Positions 1-6,024 of a DNA stretch of 6,024 nucleotides are shown one piece after another (the first letter of the stretch is position 1; each line of letters starts with the position of its first letter). The translations under genes were made by a program, and so were the position numbers. The stretch covers positions 1 to 6,024 of the forward strand of contig JAKAYM010000111.1 of the NCBI GenBank assembly GCA_021826795.1, given 5' to 3'. This DNA comes from Thermoplasmata archaeon. Its GTDB lineage: Archaea; Thermoplasmatota; Thermoplasmata; Thermoplasmatales; Thermoplasmataceae. The notes below the pieces were generated by a model. That model had not been told where the DNA came from, did no database searches, and worked only from the letters and a program-made list of their open reading frames with translations.

Positions 1-4
1 AAAA

Positions 5-3000
5 TTATCTTCTCCTTCTTATAATCATAACTGCACCGCCTATTGCAGCAATAGCAACAACCGCGCCTATTATGGCGTAGATATCAATTGTTGATAGTTT
101 GAATGGTGATTTCTTTGAGGGGTTATGTGTGAATGTTATTGATTTGGAAGTATTGGACCCATGTATGTTTATGCTCCCTGATGATGGAGATAATGTATAG
201 CCCGATACACTAGATACTGTATAAGAGTACGTTCCGTTGGGCATTGAGAATATTATAGTATTAGTTGTTGATGATAGTGTTGTTCCGTTTAAATTAACTG
301 ACCATGATGTTCCTGATGGTAATCCTGATTCCTTGAAGGTAATCGTGTATTTAACGGGAGAAAATACCACTGATTGAGATATACTTTTGCCGTATACCGC
401 AACAGAACCAGAGGATTGAGCCGGTCTATATATGCGATCAGATATGGCTATTGTGTATGAGTAAGTTCCATTGCTTAGCATAAGCGTATAGGAAGATCCA
501 CTTATGGGACCTGAATCCATTCCGTTAGTCAGATTCACATACCATATTGCCCCCGATGGAAGGCCTGTCTCATTCACTGTAAAGGCGTAGAAATTTCCAA
601 GTTCGGTGAAGTTCAGGTTGAGAAGGGGTTCGGTTTCGTTACCGTAGTTTACCAGAGACCAGAGTAGACCAGAAAATGTAGTTGAAGAAACCCCAAAATT
701 GTAAACAGATCCTTCATATTCCCTGGAAAAGAGATTCGTTTTGTCTTCGGTGATATTGTATATAGATACATAGCCAGAAGACGCAAAAGCGGCAAACAAG
801 GAATCATGGTAATAAAATACAGATGATTTAATTGATGAGATATTAATTGTTGTATTTGTAATGACCTTATCGTTAGTAGAATTTATGACTAAGATACGAA
901 CCTGACTTCCAGAACTAAATAGAAGGTATTCATAATTTTGATTTCCTGAAACATAACCATTTGAAACAAGAACAAAACCCGGTTCCGCTGGAGAAATAGC
1001 CATATTAGAGCTTATAGATGTTAGAACAACAGAACCATTTATATAAGAGAGACCTAAGCTATCGGCCTGCATGCTGAACGTCTCAATCTCAGATACATTG
1101 GTTACATGAAGGTTGTTTATCTCCTTCATGTCAGGTATGGAATATACTGTAATGTTCTGATCAGTAGAAAACATGGAATGCTGGCTCAGAACAGCTACCT
1201 CAACAGATCCTCCATATATACTGGCCTTATAAGATTCCGCAACCGATCCAGAGGAAATATTGAAAACATCTGACCATTTTCCAGTTTCAATATTGTAATA
1301 TGACCCCTGAAGCAGGATATTGTTTATGTCAGTTATAGATTTTGCGTCTAACTCACTTTCAGGGACAAATAACCAGAGAAGCAGTATGCTTCCATTACTA
1401 AGGGTTATGGCATATGGATGCAGGGTTATACCACTCGGAATGGATGGCATATTCAGAGCTGTCATAGTCCTTTGGCTATCATCGAATTTGTATCCCTGTA
1501 TGTATAGACTCTCGTTGACAGGCATTGAGACATTGTCAGAGGAATAGAAAACATATGTTGTGTTATTATATGTCACCGATGATACTGTTGTCTGTGGATA
1601 TATATCATGTATAGCGGTTCCATTGGTGCTGTAATTGTTCCAAGTAAAGGAATCATAACCTGTTACATTGAAATAACGGTTCATATAGGCTAGGTTGCCG
1701 GAAGGATCCTTGCTGGACCCGGATACATCCCCCCAGGCATACAGCGTGCTAGGTCCTATAGAATATATGGTTCCTGACCAGAATAAAGCATTATAGTTTA
1801 TAAAGAGTTTACCTGTTACATCTCCTCCTTTGTCGAAAGGCTTGATATCCTGAAGGTTAAGACTAAATGTTAGGGTGCCTCCACCGGAGACAGATGCAAA
1901 GCCAATACCTGCATTGACCTGCACTGTTAAGGGCAGAGATATGGAAGAAACTATCTTCTGCATGGCGATGTTAATGTTGGGAATTATATCCATGGATGAG
2001 TTTGATGTTGGAATGAAGAAGAGATCAAGTGCAAATGATGGATTAACGGAAATTGTTGCGGATATGCCCAGAGAAATATTGTCTCCTGCAATATCAAATT
2101 TATCTCCGAAAATGGGTATATTCACGGATGCACTGCCAAAAATCTTCATGTCCAGCTGAGCCGAAACCCATTGTATAGAAAGATTTTTATCGATTTCGAC
2201 ATCTCCCTCTATCTTAACTGTTCCACCTATTGAGACCTTTCCAGGGCCAATGCCTATACTTGGCGTTTTCTCTGTAAAACTGCCAAAAAGGGTTATGTTC
2301 CCGTTGGAATTAAATGCTAAACCAAGAGAGATCGATGGGATGAACGAAAAGTTTCCTGCCCAGAAGTTCGGAATGGTGACGTTCTTGCTGAACATGCTAC
2401 TGAAGTCCATTTTCATTATTTCCGAGATATCGTAGGTATTATTCCATTCCTTAGATGTATATTTGGATATCTTAATCAGACCTGATGATATTATACTGGA
2501 GAGCCATGTTGGAACAGGGATTATCTGTATGGTAAAGTTTTTAGAAATTGTTTTGCCATTAGAATAAGTTGCAATTATTCTTATGGTGTTAGAGCTCCCA
2601 AGGCTGCCTATGTTTACCGTTGTATTCCAATAAAGACTTTCCTTAATAAAAGTGAAGCTATTATCACCATCATAGCCTGTAACGGATACGGGCTGACTGC
2701 CGTTAAGGGTAGTGTAAACACCGATAACGTCTTCGAATGAAACGTTTGATAGAAAGTATGAACCATACTGAGAATATACATTGAATATAGTACCATTATT
2801 AAATGTTACATTCATAGTAACATTTGAACCATCCACATTTAGTACACCATGCTCAGGAAAGGCGTAGTAATCTATTTTATCGCTAATAGTATAAATATAG
2901 TTGCCATTTGGCTCTGAAAATTCTATCTTGTCTGTTGTAGAGTTATATGACTCACCATTACTCAAATTTACCTGCCATTTGGATCCTTTTGAAAGACCAG

Positions 3001-3886
3001 ATTCTGTGAACGTTACTGTGTATTTTTGTGGATATATAGTTTGAGTATTTTTAAAGGCGACTATATTTCCTTTTCCACCACTACCTGAGTATAAGTTAGG
3101 ATAATAGGGAGGGTAAATTGCCTGTTCTCTTTCACCGCCTGAAACATTATATGATCCTTCTGTGTAAGAACTGCCATACTGCAGGATAATTACACCACCA
3201 CCTCCCCCACCTGACATCCCACCCCCATGTGTATCCATGCCCTTACCACCAACAGCAGATATGTTACCTGCATACAGATTATTTGCATATATATAAACAC
3301 CATAAGACCCCAGTCCACCTGGATAATAGGCAGGATCAGACCCAGTATAAGTCGCTGATGTATAATTTTGACCTGCGGCACCGGATATATAATTCTGAAT
3401 ACCGTTTTTTAACCATTCGCCTACTATACTTTTATTAATGATCGGTAGTCCTGGTGTAAGCCCAGGAGACCCACTAATAACATTACTTGTGCTCACCTGC
3501 CCGCCAGTGATCCGTGTAGAAAAGCCGTAGGTATTAGGCAGGCAGTAAGAGCTTTGGGCTCCGCCTCCAGATCCGCCATAGGATTTTGTGAGATTTTGGT
3601 AAACAGGATTATAACCCGCAGATATATTTCCATAATTATCAAAATTATTGCTTGCTTTCATAATATATCCATTAGTTGTAATGTTAACACCTGGCTCAAT
3701 TATTATGTTTGTGGCACTTACATTGGCAATCAAGGTTTGATTACTATTATATATAATGGTGCCTGATGAGTCCGGTATTGCAATATTATTTGAATTACTA
3801 GGATTCACTAGAGTTGAGGCAACTGAACTTAAAAAGAGAAAAACAATAAAAACGGTGATGTATTTAATTATCTTCTTATATTTCAT
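5..3886 (-). CDS. Large secreted, membrane-anchored modular surface protein (1293 aa)
   Basis: Complete gene for an extracellular surface protein; no enzymatic activity is recognisable. Seen: Lys-rich N-terminus and hydrophobic signal segment (residues 1-25); Gly-rich beta region (about 60-278, runs such as GGSGGG and GGGMSGGGGGG); Ig-like repeat 1 (289-362, TFTESGL); beta-rich 363-460; about ten alternating amphipathic strands (510-720); recurring short beta motifs, perhaps a propeller (760-1095); Ig-like repeats 2 and 3 (1100-1175, 1180-1252, ETGLPSG and ESGLPSG); transmembrane helix (about 1266-1289) and RRRR tail. I count more than 40 N-X-S/T sequons and one Cys (115). Family knowledge: the ESGLPSG domain recurs in Thermoplasmatota surface proteins and with thermopsins, but no protease motif is seen. 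The start is fixed: an in-frame TGA lies one codon upstream and AGGTG sits six bases before the ATG. Role inferred: cell-surface or adhesion-type glycoprotein in a wall-less cell. The gene call is very secure, the function is not. Confidence 0.95.
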   Translation of the reverse strand: MKYKKIIKYITVFIVFLFLSSVASTLVNPSNSNNIAIPDSSGTIIYNSNQTLIANVSATNIIIEPGVNITTNGYIMKASNNFDNYGNISAGYNPVYQNLTKSYGGSGGGAQSSYCLPNTYGFSTRITGGQVSTSNVISGSPGLTPGLPIINKSIVGEWLKNGIQNYISGAAGQNYTSATYTGSDPAYYPGGLGSYGVYIYANNLYAGNISAVGGKGMDTHGGGMSGGGGGGVIILQYGSSYTEGSYNVSGGEREQAIYPPYYPNLYSGSGGKGNIVAFKNTQTIYPQKYTVTFTESGLSKGSKWQVNLSNGESYNSTTDKIEFSEPNGNYIYTISDKIDYYAFPEHGVLNVDGSNVTMNVTFNNGTIFNVYSQYGSYFLSNVSFEDVIGVYTTLNGSQPVSVTGYDGDNSFTFIKESLYWNTTVNIGSLGSSNTIRIIATYSNGKTISKNFTIQIIPVPTWLSSIISSGLIKISKYTSKEWNNTYDISEIMKMDFSSMFSKNVTIPNFWAGNFSFIPSISLGLAFNSNGNITLFGSFTEKTPSIGIGPGKVSIGGTVKIEGDVEIDKNLSIQWVSAQLDMKIFGSASVNIPIFGDKFDIAGDNISLGISATISVNPSFALDLFFIPTSNSSMDIIPNINIAMQKIVSSISLPLTVQVNAGIGFASVSGGGTLTFSLNLQDIKPFDKGGDVTGKLFINYNALFWSGTIYSIGPSTLYAWGDVSGSSKDPSGNLAYMNRYFNVTGYDSFTWNNYSTNGTAIHDIYPQTTVSSVTYNNTTYVFYSSDNVSMPVNESLYIQGYKFDDSQRTMTALNMPSIPSGITLHPYAITLSNGSILLLWLFVPESELDAKSITDINNILLQGSYYNIETGKWSDVFNISSGSVAESYKASIYGGSVEVAVLSQHSMFSTDQNITVYSIPDMKEINNLHVTNVSEIETFSMQADSLGLSYINGSVVLTSISSNMAISPAEPGFVLVSNGYVSGNQNYEYLLFSSGSQVRILVINSTNDKVITNTTINISSIKSSVFYYHDSLFAAFASSGYVSIYNITEDKTNLFSREYEGSVYNFGVSSTTFSGLLWSLVNYGNETEPLLNLNFTELGNFYAFTVNETGLPSGAIWYVNLTNGMDSGPISGSSYTLMLSNGTYSYTIAISDRIYRPAQSSGSVAVYGKSISQSVVFSPVKYTITFKESGLPSGTSWSVNLNGTTLSSTTNTIIFSMPNGTYSYTVSSVSGYTLSPSSGSINIHGSNTSKSITFTHNPSKKSPFKLSTIDIYAIIGAVVAIAAIGGAVMIIRRRR
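20..91 (-). other. C-terminal transmembrane anchor of the surface protein
   Basis: Residues about 1266-1289 are an uninterrupted hydrophobic segment rich in Ala, Ile, Gly and Val (IIGAVVAIAAIGGAVMII), followed by RRRR and the stop codon. The positive-inside rule puts the arginines in the cytoplasm and the whole upstream protein outside. The length fits one membrane helix. It could also be a C-terminal sorting signal processed after export, but no such motif is recognised. Confidence 0.85.
131..589 (-). repeat. Tandem pair of Ig-like surface repeats, copies 2 and 3
   Basis: Residues 1100-1175 and 1180-1252 are two copies of the same roughly 74-residue beta-sandwich-like unit. Shared positions are T(V/F)xE(S/T)GLPSG, W(Y/S)VNL, (S/P)NGTYSYT, then SGS and a final (V/I)xF. 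They lie immediately before the membrane anchor, so they probably form a stalk that lifts the rest of the protein off the membrane. The domain type is recognised from memory of Thermoplasmatota proteins; I cannot assign a Pfam name with certainty. Confidence 0.8.
2801..3022 (-). repeat. Ig-like surface repeat, copy 1 (residues 289-362)
   Basis: About 74 residues starting YTVTFTESGL, with a conserved Trp (KWQVNL), a middle PNGNYIYTI strand and an NVTF end. It is the same domain as the tandem pair near the C-terminus but lies about 740 residues away and is more divergent (SKGSKW instead of SGTSW). The copies are clearly related in protein sequence but not near-identical in DNA, so they are old duplications rather than a recent repeat. 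Confidence 0.8.
3053..3634 (-). other. Gly-rich beta region of the surface protein
   Basis: Residues about 85-278 alternate Asn/Ser/Thr/Tyr-rich short strands with glycine clusters (GGSGGG near 104, GGLGSYG near 190, GGGMSGGGGGG near 221, GSGGKGN near 268). It is preceded by a strand-turn motif (IIIEPGVNITTNG, residues 61-73) resembling one rung of a parallel beta-helix. From memory, similar rung plus Gly-cluster arrangements occur in other archaeal surface proteins. The only cysteine of the protein (115) is here. No catalytic motif is visible. A passive structural or adhesive role is inferred. Confidence 0.5.
3812..3886 (-). other. Signal peptide coding segment of the surface protein
   Basis: Codons 1-25 encode a short basic stretch (MKYKKIIKY) followed by a hydrophobic core (TVFIVFLFL) and small residues (SSVAS), the layout of a Sec signal peptide. 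The mature protein probably starts near residue 25; the exact cleavage site is not determinable by eye. If uncleaved it would act as a second membrane anchor. Confidence 0.8.
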
Positions 3887-3892
3887 TATTCA

Positions 3893-3897
3893 CACCT
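3893..3897 (-). promoter_or_regulatory. Ribosome-binding site of the surface-protein gene
   Basis: On the minus strand AGGTG lies six bases upstream of the ATG at 3886 and matches the archaeal anti-Shine-Dalgarno core. Its presence means the transcript has a 5' leader. It is a weaker match than the GGGAGGT located 65-70 bases further upstream. Confidence 0.65.
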
Positions 3898-3915
3898 GTA
3901 ATTCCCTTAATCATT

Positions 3916-3954
3916 TCACTTGTTTCTTAATAATCGCCTATTATGAATGCCCAT
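3916..3954 (-). CDS. Possible 12-codon leader reading frame (upstream ORF)
   Basis: ATG to TGA encodes MGIHNRRLLRNK, a short basic peptide with four Arg/Lys. What makes it stand out is the GGGAGGT Shine-Dalgarno (3961-3967) six bases before its ATG, the best ribosome-binding sequence I see in the window. It ends 29 bases before the surface-protein ATG and is in a different frame, so it is not an N-terminal extension. It could be a translated leader peptide, the stub of a lost gene, or chance. Its start codon touches the inverted repeat described separately. No family is recognised. Confidence 0.3.
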   Translation of the reverse strand: MGIHNRRLLRNK

Positions 3955-3989
3955 AATGCTACCTCCCAGCAATTTTGAATGGGGCATTC
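3945..3989 (-). promoter_or_regulatory. Nested inverted repeat in the 5' leader, candidate RNA switch or operator
   Basis: Seen directly: an outer perfect 8-bp inverted repeat GAATGCCC (3945-3952) / GGGCATTC (3982-3989) and, inside it, a 4-bp repeat TGCT (3957-3960) / AGCA (3968-3971) with a 7-base loop that is exactly ACCTCCC, the complement of the Shine-Dalgarno GGGAGGT. A competing local hairpin GAATG-GGG-CATTC (3977-3989) shares the 3982-3989 arm with the outer stem, so the two cannot form together. As minus-strand RNA this would present the Shine-Dalgarno in a loop and pair the last base of the upstream AUG. A role in translation control is inferred; as DNA it could equally be an operator dyad. 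Confidence 0.35.
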
Positions 3990-4003
3990 TCAATACATCG
4001 TAT

Positions 4004-4017
4004 TCATTAAATTTTCT
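4004..4017 (-). promoter_or_regulatory. Weak BRE/TATA-like candidate for the surface-protein gene
   Basis: On the minus strand AGAAAA is followed by TTTAATGA, a loose match to an archaeal BRE plus TATA box. Transcription would then start near 3980, leaving a leader of about 95 bases that may begin inside the inverted repeat. The match is poor and the surroundings are AT-rich, so chance is likely. Confidence 0.2.
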
Positions 4018-4066
4018 ATTATTGAAAGTTTAACGATAAATCTAATAAATACTCTTATTAAACTAC

Positions 4067-4076
4067 TATATTTTTA
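4067..4076 (-). promoter_or_regulatory. Alternative TATA-like candidate for the surface-protein gene
   Basis: The minus strand reads TAAAAATATA. If used, transcription would begin near 4045 and give a leader of about 160 bases containing the whole inverted repeat and the upstream reading frame. Weak evidence in AT-rich DNA; it competes with the candidate at 4004-4017. Confidence 0.18.
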
Positions 4077-5242
4077 TTCTATATTAATCTTTGGTAATTT
4101 CTATGTAATATTTTGTCAAATATGCAGTTCCGTTTAATAATTAAATAATCAATTAGTAGTATAAATATGAAATGAAATTACTAAAGAGAGTAACCCAGAA
4201 ATATCAATATAAGCACTAATAAGTTGTATAATTCTATTTTCATGTCTCATTAAACATACTGCAGATGACGATCATTATTAACACAATGAAAATATGCGGC
4301 TATGCACAGCAAGTATAAACTATTCTCCCTATATATAACTGATAAGATAGTTTTGCCTAATTAAAGAAATAGGCTGCACAAGGATAGGTAGATCGTTAAG
4401 ATTCTCATACTATTTTAGATATTTGGAAGATCATCCAGATCATCCATGATATTTCTGAAAACTATAAAGAATATATGTAGATTATTAGAATCTCTGAGAT
4501 GTCATCATTCCAGACATTACCACAAAGGACAATATTACTTGATCTGCACGCAATGAACAAGAAAATATCATTACTTTATAAAATGCGATAAATTATAGTT
4601 ATTGATTTATTCTTACTTCATATATGCAAATATTCTTCGGATACAATAAGAAAACATTGGAAAATTATAAAGACTCAGAATCATGATGACCAAAGGCAAC
4701 TAAGATATGATCCCTATAGAAGAAAACAGTAGGTTTAAATGGACGTTAGTTCTTTAATTATAATTGGATGGATTGCAACAAGAGTGTATATTCATGATTT
4801 TGTAGCATTATTAATTCAGTAAATAACTTTTAATATTTACGTGCATATCTAATATACTGTTTATCTGTATATTATATCCTCTAAAACGACCGCAGCATTC
4901 CAGTGATTGATAGGTATTATAAGGCATACTTGAAAGAATAACAATGAACTGGTAGATAAAAATAGACCTAAGAAGTGGATATTCATCTATATTATGTACT
5001 GAGGTAGGAAATAGAACGATATTTTCCATACTTGAGGATATAATTCATAGTGAAAATATCTTGTACTGACACATAACAGATCATACGATCCTGTAATTGG
5101 CCTTGGAATCATTCCATACAATCTTATGATGATATAAAACATTGAAATCGATGAGAAGGCGAAAAAGGATTAACAAATTCGTTAGTTATTAAAATATGAA
5201 AAGGATTATATGCAAAGACAATGTGTACTTTAGTTGATTTCC

Positions 5243-5252
5243 TTTTTATATA
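5243..5252. promoter_or_regulatory. Archaeal TATA-box-like sequence
   Basis: TTTTTATATA is the best match to an archaeal TATA box in the gap, but the motif is nearly symmetrical and no purine-rich BRE decides its direction. Read on the plus strand it would start transcription near 5273, antisense to the 3' end of the clamp-like gene. Read on the minus strand it would transcribe leftwards into a region without a gene. No gene clearly depends on it. Confidence 0.18.
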
Positions 5253-5332
5253 GTTAAATACGAAATCGTGAAATTGGATTTAATTTCTTATCATTCATGA
5301 AACTATATGCTAAAATAATTTTAAAGTTTTCT

Positions 5333-6024
5333 TTAATTCTTTTTTACGTTTCCAATAACCGCCCTGTTCATGGCACACACAGCGTACTGCTCGGATATCC
5401 TCGGGGCTATCAGTGCATTTGTTGATACCTTGCTATTCCCTGAAGATATCTTTAATGGAAAATCAGATTTATATTCTAGGGACATGGATCCATTCCTAAT
5501 TCCCAAAGATTTGTCCATTTTATTTACAGCCCTGATTGCCTCTGATAGGTATGTACCTGATATTACATCCTGCACATTTGTATGCGTGGATGTCCTGTTC
5601 CATATTTTCAGCGGCTTTCCCACCATATTTGTATCTGAATCAAAGACTCCCACATAGGTATCCTGAGAATGCTCCGGCGTAGTGAAATAAACTACAGGTT
5701 CTGAACCCCTGCTTGTTTTCCTGGCCTCTGCAATCATCCTTATCAGATCTTTCCTGGAATCTGGATCCAGTGCAATGCTTCCACTTTCAATATCAGGATA
5801 TGCCACTGCCGGAACCTTGAAAGTATAGTTGCTGTCACTGGGTGCATTTCCCTCCATCTTCTCGTAAATCATTACCGTATGGGATGAATTTGTCATAGTT
5901 GTAAACACCTCGCCGCTCTGGGAATACATTTCAGGCTTTCTGCCGGACCATTCCTTCCCTTTCACTGCCTGTGACAGCCCATCCCTCATCTTCTGTATAT
6001 CCAGTACAGTAGTGGGCCCTGAAT
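5333..6024 (-). CDS. Divergent sliding-clamp-like protein (PCNA/DnaN fold), 5' end outside the window
   Basis: Partial gene: the frame stays open from 5989 to the right edge (upstream codons read SGPTTVLDIQK) and no Shine-Dalgarno precedes the ATG at 5989, so the true start is probably further upstream. Numbering from that ATG, the C-terminal part follows the PCNA pattern: YTFKVP (55-60, cf. RTFRVP), a helix DLIRMIAEARKTS (81-93) then strand PVVYF (98-102), YLSE (147-150, cf. YLSD), KMDK (157-160), FPLK (177-180, cf. the D/M-P-x-K strand) and LIAPRI (193-198, cf. LLAPRV/I near the PCNA end). PCNA is about 245 residues, so only a short N-terminal piece should be missing. Known role of the family: ring-shaped processivity factor for DNA polymerase. 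The similarity is by eye and weak elsewhere; a 20-residue tail follows the LIAPRI motif. Alternative: an unrelated protein with a chance match. The gene itself is secure. Confidence 0.85.
   Translation of the reverse strand, partial: SGPTTVLDIQKMRDGLSQAVKGKEWSGRKPEMYSQSGEVFTTMTNSSHTVMIYEKMEGNAPSDSNYTFKVPAVAYPDIESGSIALDPDSRKDLIRMIAEARKTSRGSEPVVYFTTPEHSQDTYVGVFDSDTNMVGKPLKIWNRTSTHTNVQDVISGTYLSEAIRAVNKMDKSLGIRNGSMSLEYKSDFPLKISSGNSKVSTNALIAPRISEQYAVCAMNRAVIGNVKKN

Larger units (their letters stand above)
3990..5332. other. AT-rich intergenic region without a supportable gene
   Basis: About 1.34 kb of very low G+C (two sampled 60-base lines gave 18 and 22%). The longest reading frame (4811-5029 minus, 72 codons) has no ribosome-binding site and a length expected by chance at this composition. 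A plus-strand frame between 4400 and 4819 has only four stops in 140 codons and might be a decayed gene, unrecognised. Small structures seen: a tandem 9-mer GATCATCCA twice at 4429-4446; inverted repeats GCCTA/TAGGC (4355-4359, 4370-4374) and AGATT/AATCT (4479-4483, 4489-4493). I see no tRNA, CRISPR array, intact insertion sequence or convincing small RNA. Confidence 0.7.

Noticed and set aside
1320..2435. Plus-strand open frames of 60-95 codons inside the large gene
   Set aside because: They are antisense shadows of a convincing 1293-codon gene and show no domain or ribosome-binding site.
4429..4446. Tandem 9-base repeat GATCATCCA x2
   Set aside because: Only two units with no further copies nearby, so it is neither a CRISPR nor an iteron array.
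4683..4740. Perfect C box (ATGATGA) of a possible C/D box small RNA; another at 5126-5132
   Set aside because: Neither is followed by a CTGA D box within the usual distance, and the inner C'/D' boxes are degenerate.
4739..4822. 27-codon plus-strand frame (MDVSSLIIIGWIATRVYIH...) with AGGT upstream, possible small membrane peptide
   Set aside because: The ribosome-binding match is only four bases, the frame is very short, and it may be part of the candidate decayed gene rather than a gene of its own.
4898..4908. TTCCAGTGATT, partial match to an archaeal origin recognition box
   Set aside because: Single copy, matches only the first part of the mini-ORB, with no inverted partner and no Cdc6 gene in the window.
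4811..5029. 72-codon minus-strand reading frame
   Set aside because: No ribosome-binding sequence before its ATG, no recognisable domain, and at this AT content about one open frame of this length is expected by chance in the gap.
5162..5166. T5 run on the minus strand as terminator of the clamp-like gene
   Set aside because: It lies about 165 bases beyond the stop codon and is only five bases long in AT-rich DNA; not distinguishable from background.
5297..5425. 42-codon plus-strand frame starting MKLYAKIILKFSLILFYV, resembling a signal peptide, 45 bases after a TATA-like sequence
   Set aside because: Most of it lies antisense over the 3' end of the clamp-like gene, there is no Shine-Dalgarno, and the hydrophobic start is what AT-rich DNA gives by chance.

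Overview
The window looks like a stretch of an AT-rich archaeal genome, most likely a member of the Thermoplasmatota (Ferroplasma/Thermoplasma-like acidophiles). Three things point there. The large protein carries copies of a domain opening with ESGLPSGTxWxVNL, which I associate from memory with surface proteins of these archaea. It also has an N-terminal signal peptide with a C-terminal membrane anchor ending in Arg4. Finally, the ribosome-binding sequences (AGGTG, GGGAGGT) fit an archaeal 16S 3' end. The phylum is an inference; no marker gene is present.

Layout: (1) 5-3886, minus strand, one complete 1293-residue gene for a secreted, probably heavily N-glycosylated, membrane-anchored modular surface protein. 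In order it has a signal peptide, a Gly-rich beta region, an Ig-like repeat, a long run of amphipathic beta strands, a propeller-like region, two more Ig-like repeats and a transmembrane anchor. (2) 3887-3989, the 5' leader of that gene. It holds an AGGTG ribosome-binding site, an upstream 12-codon reading frame with a stronger Shine-Dalgarno sequence, and a nested inverted repeat that places that Shine-Dalgarno in a hairpin loop. (3) 3990-5332, about 1.3 kb of very AT-rich DNA (three sampled 60-bp lines here and in the leader run from 18 to about 30% G+C, against roughly 40-47% in two sampled lines of the downstream gene) with no gene I can support. At most it holds weak traces of a decayed plus-strand reading frame and some TATA-like sequences. 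(4) 5333-6024, minus strand, the C-terminal part of a gene running off the right edge. Its product resembles the C-terminal part of a PCNA/DnaN-type sliding clamp, but divergently.

Both genes point left and are separated by a long gap, so they are unlikely to be one operon. No functional link between them is visible. The points most worth following are the leader of the surface-protein gene and the identity of the divergent clamp-like protein, which could be an accessory (plasmid, virus or island) replication factor.
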